A DNA stretch of 64,000 nt, taken from Oscillospiraceae bacterium. Its GTDB lineage: Bacteria; Bacillota; Clostridia; Oscillospirales; Oscillospiraceae. The DNA lies in NCBI GenBank assembly GCA_022792945.1, contig JAAWBZ010000073.1, forward strand, positions 1-64,000. The letters run 5' to 3'. A model generated the notes under the pieces. The model ran no database searches, was not told the origin of the DNA, and saw nothing but the letters and a program-made list of their open reading frames with translations. Below are positions 41,609 through 50,581 of this stretch, one piece after another. A program made the position numbers and the translations under genes. Each line of letters starts with the position of its first letter. Position 1 is the stretch's first letter.

Positions 41609-42197
41609 GGAAAAACTCCTCATTCAGTCGTTTGGAAAATTGCCGCAGAGCGCGGCCCCGGTGAGAGATCTGATTCTTCTCCGCCGCCGGAAGCTCGGCG
41701 AAGGTCCGCCCCAGGGGTGGATAGAAAAAGACCGGGTCGTAACCAAAGCCGGCGTCTCCCCGCGGCGCGCGGGCGATGACGCCCTCACACGCTCCCCGGG
41801 CTGAGAGCACCCGGCCGTCCGGGAAGCAGCAGGTCACAATGCTGACAAACCGCGCCGTGCGCCGCTCGTCCGGCACATCCTCCAGGTTTTTCAGCAGCAG
41901 GGCCATCCGTTCCGCGTCGCTGTGCAGGCCGCCGTACCGTGCGGAGTAGACCCCCGGCGCGCCGTCCAGGACGTCCACCGCCAGCCCGCTGTCATCGGCA
42001 ATGGCCGGCAGGCCGCAGGCCTCCAGAACAGCCCGGGCCTTCAGCAGCGCGTTTTCCTCAAAGGTCGTACCGGTCTCCTCCACCTCCAGGTCCAGCCCCA
42101 CCTGGGATTCCAGGAGGACCTCCACGTCCAGCGCCCCCAGAATGGCCTGCAGCTCCCGGAGCTTGCCCGGATTTTTGCTTGCCAGCACCAGCTTCAT
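41595..42197 (-). CDS. rdgB: XTP/dITP diphosphatase (RdgB/HAM1)
   Basis: The 200-residue house-cleaning enzyme hydrolyses noncanonical purine triphosphates such as ITP and XTP. Motifs: LVLASKNPGKLRELQAIL at the N terminus, ETGTTFEENALLKARAV, ADDSGLAVDVLDGAPGVYSA and GFGYDPVFFYP. Start: ATG at 42197, sharing ATGA with the rph stop; a longer frame upstream overlaps rph and is not coding. Neighbour rph shares nucleotide and RNA quality roles. Confidence 0.94.
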   Translation of the reverse strand: MKLVLASKNPGKLRELQAILGALDVEVLLESQVGLDLEVEETGTTFEENALLKARAVLEACGLPAIADDSGLAVDVLDGAPGVYSARYGGLHSDAERMALLLKNLEDVPDERRTARFVSIVTCCFPDGRVLSARGACEGVIARAPRGDAGFGYDPVFFYPPLGRTFAELPAAEKNQISHRGRALRQFSKRLNEEFFHADK

Positions 42198-42910
42198 ACC
42201 AAATCCCCCAGCAGCTCCCGCTGCATGGCGCACAGCTCCTCCGTCCCCTTGCGGCACAGGCGCACCAGCGTCTGCTGCTCGTCCAAGGTAAAGGGCCTGG
42301 CCTCGCCGGTGCCCTGCAATTCAATAAGCGCGCCGGCCTCGGTCATCACGCAGTTGAGATCCACCATGGCATGGGAATCCTCGGCGTAGCAGAGGTCCAG
42401 CAGTGGCTCGTCCGCCACAATTCCGGCGGAAACGGCGGAGACCAGGCCGCGCAGCGGCATTTTCTCCACATTTCCCGCCTCCAGAAGCCCCCGGCACGCC
42501 AGCGCCAGGGCGATAAAGCCGCCGGTCACCGACGCCGTGCGGGTCCCGCCGTCACCCTGCAAAACGTCGCAGTCGATGGTGACGGTCCGCTCCCCCAGCG
42601 CCTCCAGGTCCGCGGTGCTGCGCAGGGCGCGCCCGATGAGGCGCTGAATTTCGGCGCTCCTGGGCGAGAGCTTGAGCTTGCTCACGTCCCGCTTGGAGCG
42701 CTCCCGGTTGGCCCGGGGCAGCATGGAATACTCCGCCGTGATCCACCCGCCGCTGCTCACATGGGGCGGCACGCGCTCCTCCACCGAGGCGCAGCAAAGC
42801 ACCATCGTGTCCCCCATCTCGATCAGGCAGCTGCCCTCGGCGAATTTCGAGAAGCCCGGCGTCAGCTTCACCGGGCGCAGCTGGTCAAATGTTCTGCCGT
42901 CGATCCGCAT
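42194..42910 (-). CDS. rph: Ribonuclease PH
   Basis: This 238-residue phosphorolytic exonuclease trims tRNA 3' ends. It has MRIDGRTFDQLRPVKLTPGF, SGGWITAEYSMLPRANRERS and TIDCDVLQGDGGTRTASVTG, and a C-terminal DLCYAEDSHAMVDLNCVMTE. Full length. It precedes rdgB with an ATGA overlap and follows ftsY by 10 nt. Confidence 0.95.
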   Translation of the reverse strand: MRIDGRTFDQLRPVKLTPGFSKFAEGSCLIEMGDTMVLCCASVEERVPPHVSSGGWITAEYSMLPRANRERSKRDVSKLKLSPRSAEIQRLIGRALRSTADLEALGERTVTIDCDVLQGDGGTRTASVTGGFIALALACRGLLEAGNVEKMPLRGLVSAVSAGIVADEPLLDLCYAEDSHAMVDLNCVMTEAGALIELQGTGEARPFTLDEQQTLVRLCRKGTEELCAMQRELLGDLV

Positions 42911-42920
42911 CGCGTCCTCC

Positions 42921-43826
42921 TTAAATCAGCGCGTCCACAAATTCCCTGGCCCGGAAAGCCATCAAATCGTCCATCTGCTCGCCGACGCCCACGAACTTCA
43001 CCGGAATTTGCAGCGTGTCGGCCACGGCGATGACGATGCCGCCCTTGGCGGTGCCGTCCAGCTTGGTCAGGACCATGCCGGTGACGCCGGCAATTTCCTG
43101 GAACTGCTTGGCCTGGATGAGGCCGTTCTGCCCGGTGGTGCCATCCAGCACCAGGAGCACCTCCTTGTCAGCGTCCGGCAGCTCCCGGTCGATGATGCGG
43201 GCGATCTTGCCCAGCTCGTTCATCAGATTCTGCTTGTTGTGCAGCCGCCCGGCGGTGTCGCAGAGGATGATGTCGCTCCCCCGGGCGCGGGCGGCGGAGA
43301 TGGCGTCGTAGACCACCGAAGCCGGGTCCGCGCCCTCATCCTGGCGGATGATCTCCACGCCGCTGCGGCCCGCCCAGATCTCCAGCTGGTCTGCCGCCGC
43401 CGCGCGGAAGGTGTCCGCCGCGCACAGGAGCACCCGCTTGCCCTCCCCGCGCAGGAGGTTGGCCAGCTTTCCAATGGTGGTGGTCTTGCCCACGCCGTTG
43501 ACGCCGATGACCAGCACCACCGAGGGCTTGGTCCCGGCCCGGAGCGCGCCGTCGCCCACGCTGAGCATCTCCACCAGAATTTCCTTCAGCGCCTCGCGGA
43601 CCTCCCCGGCCTCCCGGAGGCGGCGCTCCTTCACCCGGGCGCGCAGCGCCTCCACGGCTTTGACCGACGTCTCTACGCCAAGGTCGGCCAGAATAAGGCT
43701 CTCCTCCAGCTCGTCGTAAAAGTCGTCGTCGATGCCGGAAAAGCCGGAGAAGATGCCGCCCAGCGACGATTCCATGGCCTTGCGCGTCTTGGACAGGCCG
43801 CTCTTGAGTTTTTCAAAAAATCCCAT
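42921..43826 (-). CDS. ftsY: Signal recognition particle receptor FtsY
   Basis: The 301-residue SRP GTPase has a short N helix region without the long acidic A domain of E. coli FtsY. It carries [20 protein letters not shown] (G1), [27 protein letters not shown] and [10 protein letters not shown]. It docks the SRP-ribosome complex at the membrane. It directly follows smc, a conserved pairing in Firmicutes. Confidence 0.95.
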   Translation of the reverse strand: MGFFEKLKSGLSKTRKAMESSLGGIFSGFSGIDDDFYDELEESLILADLGVETSVKAVEALRARVKERRLREAGEVREALKEILVEMLSVGDGALRAGTKPSVVLVIGVNGVGKTTTIGKLANLLRGEGKRVLLCAADTFRAAAADQLEIWAGRSGVEIIRQDEGADPASVVYDAISAARARGSDIILCDTAGRLHNKQNLMNELGKIARIIDRELPDADKEVLLVLDGTTGQNGLIQAKQFQEIAGVTGMVLTKLDGTAKGGIVIAVADTLQIPVKFVGVGEQMDDLMAFRAREFVDALI

Positions 43827-43841
43827 GCGTGTTTCCCCTTT

Positions 43842-46800
43842 TTATTGGATTCCCAGCTGACGCTCCATCTGGCCCAGGTCGATGTGCAGGATTTTGGAGA
43901 TGCCCTGCTCCTGCATGGTGACGCCGTAGAGCACGTCGGCCTCCTCCATGGTGCCGCGCCGGTGGGTGATGACAATGAACTGCGTACAGCCGCAGAGATT
44001 GCGAAGGTAGGAGGCGAAGCGGCGGACGTTGTTGTCGTCCAGCGCCGCGTCGATCTCGTCCAGCAGGCAGAAGGGCGTCGGCCGCACCCGCAGGATGGCG
44101 AAATAGAGCGCGATGGCCACGAACGCCTTCTCGCCGCCGGAGAGCAGCGTGATGGTTTTGAGCTGCTTGCCCGGCGGCTGCACGCGGATTTCGATGCCGC
44201 AGCCCAGCGGGTCCTCCGGGTCCTCCAGCTCCAGCGACGCCTTGCCGCCGCCGAACATCTCCACAAAGGTCTTGCCGAAATACTCGTTGATCCGGGCGAA
44301 CTCCCGGGCGAAGATCTCCGTCATTTCCCGGGTAATGGAGCCGATGATCTCCTCCAGCTCCGCCTTGGCGTGGAGCACATCGTCCCGCTGGGCACTGAGG
44401 TACTCGTAACGCTCGTTGACCCGGGCGAACTCGTCGATGGCACCCAGGTTCGGCGTGCCCAGGGCCGAGATGCGGCGCTTGAGCGCGGCGATCTCCTTCC
44501 CCGCCGCTGCGGCGCTCTCCAGGGGCGCACGCTCCGCCGCCGCCGTGGTGGGCGTCAGCTCATAGGCGTCCCAGAGCTTGTCAATGATCTGCTTTTCCTC
44601 CATGGCCGCAGTGGTCTTGCGCTGCTCCAGGCGGGCGCTTTCGCGCTCCATCAGCAGGATGTCCCGGTTCTTCTCCTGGGCTTCGCGCTCGGCCTTGGTC
44701 TTGCGGGCCTCCGTCTCCATACGCTGGGCGGCGGCGTCCTGCAGGGCGCTCCTGGTTTCCACCAGCTGGCGGGACAGACCGTCCCGCTGGGCAGCCAGGT
44801 CCTCGATCTGTTGGACGAACGCGCCGTTTTCCGCCTCGCAGCGGTCCAGCAGCGCCTCCTTGGCAGCCCGGTCGCCCTGCATGTCCTGCGCCAGGGCGCA
44901 CAGCTGTGCAATGGACTCCTGCGCGGTGCCGCGCTCGGCCTCACAGGCGGCGGCGGCCATGCGCACGGCGGTCGTCTCCTCCTGCAGGGCGGCGCTGCGC
45001 GCCTCCAGCGCACCCCGCCGTTCCTGTATCTGAGCGAGCTGCCCGTCCAAGCCCAGTACCTGCCGCTCCAAGGATGCGATCTCCGCGGACAGCGCCGTCT
45101 GCCGCTCCGTGGCATCAGCGCTCTGGGTGTCCAGAGCTGCCAGCTCCCGGCGGCAGTTCTCGGCCTGGAGCTCCGCGGCCTCCACCAGGAGAGCCTGCTG
45201 CTTTTCGGTGCCCTCCAGGCGCAGCACCTCGTCCTCCGCCTGGCGCAGCTGCCCCTGGACCGCCGAGAGCTGGAATTCCACCTCCGCCGCGGCCCGGACA
45301 GCCTCAGACAGCGCCTGTCCCAGCGCCTCCCGGCGCTCGGACAGCGTGCGCCGCTGCTGCTCCAGCCGCTGAAGCTCGTTGGCCCGGGATAGAATCCCGG
45401 CGCTGCGCGCCGTGGAGCCGCCGGTCATGGCACCGCCGGCGTTGATGACCTGGCCGTCCAGGGTCACGATGCGGAAGCGGTTGGCATATTTTCTCGCCAT
45501 GATGATGGCGTAATCCAGATTTTCCACGACCACCGTCCGGCCCAGCAGATTCTGGAAGATGGCATCGTAGCCGCGGTCGTATTCGATGAGGTCCGAGGCG
45601 ACGCCCACGAACCCGCCGGTATGCTCCACGCCGCTCTCCTGAAGCCGCTTGCCCCAGATAGTGCGGACAGGCAGGAAGGTGGCGCGCCCGCCGTCGCGCT
45701 GCCGGAGCAGCTGGATGGCGGCCTTGCCGTCCTCCTCGGCAGAGACGACGATGTGCTGCATCGCCGCGCCCAGGGCCGTCTCCACCGCCACGGTGTAGCG
45801 GTCCTGGGTCTTGAGCAGCTTCGACACCGGGCCGTGGACGTTCCGCAGCACGCCCCGGGCCGCCGCCTGCATCACCACGCGGACGGCCTTGGAGTACCCC
45901 TCGTACTCACGTTCCATCTCGCGGAACATCTTCAATTTGGACTCGATGGTATCCAGCTGTACGCCGGAGGCGTCCGCCTCCTTTTGCAGCCGGTCGCGCT
46001 TCTCAGCCCTGGCCTGCATCCGCAGGCTGTAGCCGTCGATGGTATTGCGCGCGGCGGTCACGTCCTCCCGGGCGGCGGAGAGGCGGTCTGTCCAGACCTT
46101 CTGCTCCGCCCTGGCCTTCTCCAGGTGCGCCTGGGCCTGGGCCTGCTGCCCGGTGAGCTGCGCGCGCCGCTGGGCCTGCTCGTCCACCGAGAGGGCCAGA
46201 GAATCCAGCTCCCGCCGGCGGCTGGCACACTGGGCCGCGGCATTGGTCTGGGTCAGCTGCAAAGATGCCTGCTCCGTCAGCACCGCATCCAGCGCCATCC
46301 CGGCGGACTGGGTCTCCGTCTGCAATTGGGCCAGCTTCTCCGCTGTTTCGTCCTGCTGGCGGGACAGCGCCTCCAGCCGCGCCTTTTTCTGGACGATCTG
46401 CTCCGTGATCCCGCCGGCGCGGCTCTCCTGTTCCTGGAGCTCGGCGCGTATCCGGTCCATGTTGCGGCGGTTGTTCTCCAAATTGGCCTCCAGGACGGCG
46501 ACCTCGCCCTCTTTGGCACGCACGTCGTCCTCCAGCGCCGCCGCACGCCCACGCAGTATCTCCGTTTCCTGGTCACGCTGACGCAGCTCCTGCCCAAGCT
46601 GTTCGGCGGTATTGTAGAGGGCTGTCAGGTTTTCATGCTCCTGCTCGAGGATGAACGCGGCAGCGTTGTAGTCCTCCTCCGCCTTCTGGGAGGCCGCGGC
46701 CAGCCGCTCGAGGCTGTCCAGCCACATGGAGACCTCCAGGCGCTTCAGCTCGCTGCGGCAGGCCAGGTACTTCTGCGCCTTCTCCGCCTGCTCCCGCAGC

Positions 46801-47411
46801 GGCTCCACCTGTAGCTCCAGCTCGGCGATCTTGTCCCCGATGCGCACCAGGTTTTCCTGGGTGCTGTCCAGGCGCCGCTCAGTCTCCTCCTTGCGGTGGC
46901 GGAATTTGGAGATGCCGGCGGCCTCCTCAAAGACCTCGCGGCGGTCGGTGCTTTTGACCGACAGGATCTCGTCGATGCGGCCCTGGCCGATATTGGAATA
47001 GCCCTCCCGGCCGAGGCCGGTATCCATGAACAGCTCGTTGATATCTCGGAGCCGGGCGGACTGCTTGTTGATATAGTATTCACTGTCTCCGCTGCGGTAA
47101 TACCGCCGGGTCACCATGACCTCCGGCGTCTCGATGCGCAGCGCGCCGTCGGAATTGTCCAGAATCAGCGACGCCTCGGCAAAGCCCACCTGCGCGCGCT
47201 TTTGGGTGCCGCCGAAGATCACGTCCTCCATCTTCGCGCCCCGCAGCGCCTTGGTGCTCTGCTCGCCCATGACCCAGCTGATGGCGTCGGAGATATTCGA
47301 TTTTCCGCTGCCGTTGGGCCCGACGATGGCGGTGATGTCGCTGCCGAATTGCAGGACCGTCTTATCCGGAAAGGATTTGAAGCCCTGGATCTCCAATGCT
47401 TTTAAGTACAA
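43842..47411 (-). CDS. smc: Chromosome segregation protein SMC
   Basis: The 1189-residue protein has an N-terminal head with Walker A VGPNGSGKSNISDAISW, coiled coil (about 170-500), hinge (about 510-670, with GGSTARSAGILSR), second coiled coil (670-1020) and C-terminal head with LLSGGEKAFVAIALYF and Walker B FCLLDEIDAALDDNNV. It forms a condensin-like complex with ScpA and ScpB, which are not nearby. Start: TTG at 47411 (codes LYLKALEIQGFKSFPDKT) behind GAGGT; it has its own promoter. Confidence 0.95.
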   Translation of the reverse strand: MYLKALEIQGFKSFPDKTVLQFGSDITAIVGPNGSGKSNISDAISWVMGEQSTKALRGAKMEDVIFGGTQKRAQVGFAEASLILDNSDGALRIETPEVMVTRRYYRSGDSEYYINKQSARLRDINELFMDTGLGREGYSNIGQGRIDEILSVKSTDRREVFEEAAGISKFRHRKEETERRLDSTQENLVRIGDKIAELELQVEPLREQAEKAQKYLACRSELKRLEVSMWLDSLERLAAASQKAEEDYNAAAFILEQEHENLTALYNTAEQLGQELRQRDQETEILRGRAAALEDDVRAKEGEVAVLEANLENNRRNMDRIRAELQEQESRAGGITEQIVQKKARLEALSRQQDETAEKLAQLQTETQSAGMALDAVLTEQASLQLTQTNAAAQCASRRRELDSLALSVDEQAQRRAQLTGQQAQAQAHLEKARAEQKVWTDRLSAAREDVTAARNTIDGYSLRMQARAEKRDRLQKEADASGVQLDTIESKLKMFREMEREYEGYSKAVRVVMQAAARGVLRNVHGPVSKLLKTQDRYTVAVETALGAAMQHIVVSAEEDGKAAIQLLRQRDGGRATFLPVRTIWGKRLQESGVEHTGGFVGVASDLIEYDRGYDAIFQNLLGRTVVVENLDYAIIMARKYANRFRIVTLDGQVINAGGAMTGGSTARSAGILSRANELQRLEQQRRTLSERREALGQALSEAVRAAAEVEFQLSAVQGQLRQAEDEVLRLEGTEKQQALLVEAAELQAENCRRELAALDTQSADATERQTALSAEIASLERQVLGLDGQLAQIQERRGALEARSAALQEETTAVRMAAAACEAERGTAQESIAQLCALAQDMQGDRAAKEALLDRCEAENGAFVQQIEDLAAQRDGLSRQLVETRSALQDAAAQRMETEARKTKAEREAQEKNRDILLMERESARLEQRKTTAAMEEKQIIDKLWDAYELTPTTAAAERAPLESAAAAGKEIAALKRRISALGTPNLGAIDEFARVNERYEYLSAQRDDVLHAKAELEEIIGSITREMTEIFAREFARINEYFGKTFVEMFGGGKASLELEDPEDPLGCGIEIRVQPPGKQLKTITLLSGGEKAFVAIALYFAILRVRPTPFCLLDEIDAALDDNNVRRFASYLRNLCGCTQFIVITHRRGTMEEADVLYGVTMQEQGISKILHIDLGQMERQLGIQ

Positions 47412-47457
47412 ACGTGCTACCTCTCATCAGTCAATGCGATCAGGATTCTATTTTGCT

Positions 47458-47486
47458 ATTCTAGCAATTTCCCGCAGTGATTGCAA
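47458..47486 (-). promoter_or_regulatory. Promoter of smc-ftsY
   Basis: On minus, TTGCAA (47481-47486) and TAGAAT (47458-47463) are 17 bp apart. A second TAGAAT copy lies 13 bp further downstream. Confidence 0.6.
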
Positions 47487-47510
47487 GTAAATTTTCTCAA
47501 AACCGCGCCG

Positions 47511-47541
47511 CAGGGCGCGGAGGGAAGCCCTCCGCGCCCTG
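47511..47541 (-). terminator. Terminator of rnc
   Basis: A 14-bp perfect stem CAGGGCGCGGAGGG / CCCTCCGCGCCCTG has an AAG loop. On minus the following sequence is CGGCGCGGTTTTGAG, a moderate T-tract. It separates rnc from the smc promoter. Confidence 0.65.
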
Positions 47542-47548
47542 GAGCCGC

Positions 47549-48229
47549 TTAAAATTGACCGGCCAGCTTTTCCAAAGCCGCCTCCGCCGCGGCCTGCTCG
47601 GCCCGTTTCTTGCTGGAGCCGGCGCCGGCGCCCACCACCTGGCCGTTGAGCGTCACCTCCACCCGGAAGGTCTTGTCATGGTCGGGACCGGACTCCTCCA
47701 GCAGCGTATAAGAAAGCACCTGATGCTTTTTCCGCTGCACCAGCTCCTGGAGTGCCGTCTTGACGTCGGCGTTGCAGGGCCGGCGCTCAGGCGCGCCGCT
47801 GAGCAGCAGCCGCTCGACGATGCCGCGAGCCGCCGGGAAGCCGCCATCAAGATACGATGCGGCAATCACCGACTCCACCGCGTCGGCGGTGATGCTGTTG
47901 CGGGTCCTGCCGCCGCCCAGGTCCTCGCCGTGGCCCAGCTTCAGGTACTCGCCCAGGCGCAGGCCCGCCGCGGCCCGGGCCAGGCTGGTCTCGCAGACCA
48001 GGTCCGCCCGCATCCGGGTCAGATCCCCCTCCGGATGATCGGGATAACGGCGGTAGAGGTACTCCGCCACCACGAAGCCCAGGATGGAATCGCCCAGGAA
48101 CTCCAGCCGCTCGTTGCTGGCCAGGCCGTTTTTCCATTTCTCGTTGGCGTAGGAGCTGTGGGTCAGCGCCTTTTCCAGCAGGCGCTGGTCCTGGAAGGTA
48201 TAGCCCAGGGCACGTTCCAGATCACGCAT
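47549..48229 (-). CDS. rnc: Ribonuclease III
   Basis: The 226-residue double-stranded-RNA endonuclease has the signature NERLEFLGDSILGFVVAEYL near residue 37, THSSYANE, and the second acidic cluster DAVESVIAASYLDGGF. A C-terminal dsRNA-binding domain (about residues 155-225) ends KKRAEQAAAEAALEKL. Start: ATG at 48229, overlapping the plsX stop by 8 nt; a longer frame upstream overlaps plsX. It processes rRNA precursors. Confidence 0.94.
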   Translation of the reverse strand: MRDLERALGYTFQDQRLLEKALTHSSYANEKWKNGLASNERLEFLGDSILGFVVAEYLYRRYPDHPEGDLTRMRADLVCETSLARAAAGLRLGEYLKLGHGEDLGGGRTRNSITADAVESVIAASYLDGGFPAARGIVERLLLSGAPERRPCNADVKTALQELVQRKKHQVLSYTLLEESGPDHDKTFRVEVTLNGQVVGAGAGSSKKRAEQAAAEAALEKLAGQF

Positions 48230-49259
48230 GATGCTCCAGCTCCTTCGGGACCGTGATGAGATCGATATTTTCCTCAATGGCCGCCACCAGACCGCTGCTG
48301 ACCGCCTCTGCCGCCTGGCGCACCGCGTTGGAAATAGCCAGGGCGTCCGACGAGCCGTGGGCCTTGACGATGGGCTTGGTGATCCCCAGGAACGGCGTGC
48401 CGCCCACCTCGCGGTAATCCATCAGTCGCTTGAGGTCCCTGATGCCCTGTTTGCAGAGCAGCGCAGCCAGCTTGGTGCCGGCGTTGCGCATAAACAGCCC
48501 TTTCAGCTGATCGGACATGAATTTTCCGGTGCCCTCGATGCTTTTCAGCAGGATATTCCCCGAAAAGCCGTCGGAGACCACCACGTCTGCGCCGCCCAGC
48601 ATCACGTCCCGGCCCTCGATGTTGCCGATGAAATGGATGCCGCCGCGCTCACTCAGCCGCTGGAGCATCCCATAGGCCGCTCGCTGCAAATCGGTACCCT
48701 TGCTGTCCTCCGCGCCAATGTTCAACAGGCCCACCCGGGGCTTTTCGATCCCCAAAGTCCGCTGGGCAAAGAAGGAGCCCATACAGCCGAACTGCAAGAG
48801 GAATTCCGGCGTACACTCGGCGTTGGCGCCGCAGTCCACCAACACGCACTTCCCCGCGGCGGTAGGGAGCACCGGCGCCAGGGCCGCGCGGCGGATGCCG
48901 GGAATGCGCTTGACGATCAGCGTGGCGGCGGTGAGCACCGCACCGGTGCTGCCGGCAGAGATGAACGCGTCACCCTTGCCGTCGGCCAGCATCCGCAGGC
49001 CCACCACCAGAGAAGAGTCCCGCCGCTTGCGGATCACCGTCGCCGGGTCGTCGTGCATGTCCACCACATCCTCGGCGTTGGCGATCTCCATCCCCTTGGG
49101 CAGATTGGTCACGCCCTTCTCCTTCAGGGCCTCCAGGACCTCCGCGCCGCGGCCCACCAGGACCAGCTCCATGTCCGCCATTCTGGCCGCCCGCAGGACG
49201 CCGGCAACGATCTCACCGGGGGCGTTGTCGCCGCCCATCGCGTCGATGATAATTCTCAT
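48222..49259 (-). CDS. plsX: Phosphate acyltransferase PlsX
   Basis: The 345-residue enzyme converts acyl-ACP to acyl phosphate, the donor for PlsY in phospholipid synthesis. It has IIDAMGGDNAPGEIVAGVL, SAGSTGAVLTAATLIVKRIP and GFSGNILLKSIEGTGKFM. Both ends overlap neighbours (ATGA with trmFO and 8 nt with rnc). The usual partner acpP is not adjacent between plsX and rnc, unlike many Firmicutes. Confidence 0.94.
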   Translation of the reverse strand: MRIIIDAMGGDNAPGEIVAGVLRAARMADMELVLVGRGAEVLEALKEKGVTNLPKGMEIANAEDVVDMHDDPATVIRKRRDSSLVVGLRMLADGKGDAFISAGSTGAVLTAATLIVKRIPGIRRAALAPVLPTAAGKCVLVDCGANAECTPEFLLQFGCMGSFFAQRTLGIEKPRVGLLNIGAEDSKGTDLQRAAYGMLQRLSERGGIHFIGNIEGRDVMLGGADVVVSDGFSGNILLKSIEGTGKFMSDQLKGLFMRNAGTKLAALLCKQGIRDLKRLMDYREVGGTPFLGITKPIVKAHGSSDALAISNAVRQAAEAVSSGLVAAIEENIDLITVPKELEHHA

Positions 49260-50581
49260 GACAGGGCTCCTTTCTCGTTTTCCGTCTGTATGACCGCGTC
49301 GATCCGCTCCAGCGCGCGGTTGGCGATAGCCAGGTTCCTGTTGGCCTTACCCTTCACCCGATGACCCAGAGGCTCAAGGATGCCGAAATTCACATTCATC
49401 GGCTGGAACTCCCCCACGCTCCCCCCGCTGATATACCATGCCAGCGCGCCGATGGCCGTTTCCCGGGAAAAGTCCGGCAACGGCCGGCCCAGAACCTTGG
49501 CCGCCATGGCCTTGGCGCAGAGGAAGCCCGAGGCGGTGGACTCCACATACCCCTCCACGCCGGTCATCTGCCCGGCAAAGGCCACCAACGGGTCCCGCCG
49601 GTCTGCGTAATAGCGGTCCAGCAGCTGTGGGGAATTCAAAAACGTGTTGCGGTGCATGACGCCGTAGCGCACGAACTCCGCGTTCCGGAGCGCCGGGATC
49701 ATGGAGAACACCCGCTTCTGCTCCGGGAATTTCAGATGCGTCTGGAAGCCCACCAGATTGTAGACGCTGCCAGCGGCATTGTCCCGGCGCAGCTGCACCA
49801 CCGCGTAGGGCTCCCGCCCGGTCCGGGGGTCCCGGAGGCCCACGGGCTTCAGCGGGCCGTAGCGCAGGGTGTCCACGCCGCGGCGGGCCATGACCTCCAC
49901 AGGCATGCAGCCCTCAAATACCAGCTTGTCCTCAAAGCCGTGAACCGGCGCCTCCTCTGCGGTTTTCAGTGCATCCACAAAGGCCAGATACTGCTCGCGG
50001 TCCATGGCGCAGTTTACATAATCCGCCGTCCCACGGTCGTACCGGGATGCGAGCCAAGCCAGGTCCATATCGATGGACGCGGCGCTGACCAGCGGCGCAG
50101 CAGCGTCGAAGAAGCGGAGGTACTCCGCGCCGCCGAAGTAGTTCTGAATGGCCCCGCTGAGGCCGTCGCTGGTCAGCGGCCCCGTCGCCACAATCACCGG
50201 ACCCACCGAGATTTCAGTCACCTCTTCCTCAAAGATCCGGATGGCCGGATGGCTGCGGATCTTCTCCGTGACCAGCCGGGAAAAGCCGTCTCGGTCCACC
50301 GCCAGTGCGCCGCCGGCCTCCACCCGCGTCGCGTCGGCACACGCGAGGATCAGGCTGCCGCAGCGGCGCAACTCCTCCTTCAGGAGGCCCACCGCGTTCT
50401 CCAGCCGGTCGCCCCGCAGGGAGTTGGAGCACACCAGCTCGGCAAAGCCGGGGCTGTGATGGGCCGGCGTCATTTTGGCGGGCTTCATCTCGTAGAGCGC
50501 CACCTCCAGCCCGCCTTGGGCCAGCTGCCACGCAGCCTCGCAGCCGGCCAGGCCCGCGCCGATCACCCTGACGGTGCTCAT
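49256..50581 (-). CDS. trmFO: tRNA m5U54 methyltransferase (folate/FAD-dependent)
   Basis: This 441-residue flavoprotein methylates U54 of the tRNA T-loop using methylenetetrahydrofolate and reduced FAD. It has the Rossmann motif VIGAGLAGCEAAWQLAQGG, SNSLRGDRLENAVGLLKEEL and the conserved FLCAKAMAAKVLG. Start ATG overlaps the topA stop in ATGA. The topA-trmFO pair is conserved in Firmicutes. Confidence 0.94.
   Translation of the reverse strand: MSTVRVIGAGLAGCEAAWQLAQGGLEVALYEMKPAKMTPAHHSPGFAELVCSNSLRGDRLENAVGLLKEELRRCGSLILACADATRVEAGGALAVDRDGFSRLVTEKIRSHPAIRIFEEEVTEISVGPVIVATGPLTSDGLSGAIQNYFGGAEYLRFFDAAAPLVSAASIDMDLAWLASRYDRGTADYVNCAMDREQYLAFVDALKTAEEAPVHGFEDKLVFEGCMPVEVMARRGVDTLRYGPLKPVGLRDPRTGREPYAVVQLRRDNAAGSVYNLVGFQTHLKFPEQKRVFSMIPALRNAEFVRYGVMHRNTFLNSPQLLDRYYADRRDPLVAFAGQMTGVEGYVESTASGFLCAKAMAAKVLGRPLPDFSRETAIGALAWYISGGSVGEFQPMNVNFGILEPLGHRVKGKANRNLAIANRALERIDAVIQTENEKGALS

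Noticed and set aside
42672-45392. 906-codon plus-strand open frame
   Set aside because: It is the antisense shadow of smc and ftsY; no recognisable protein.
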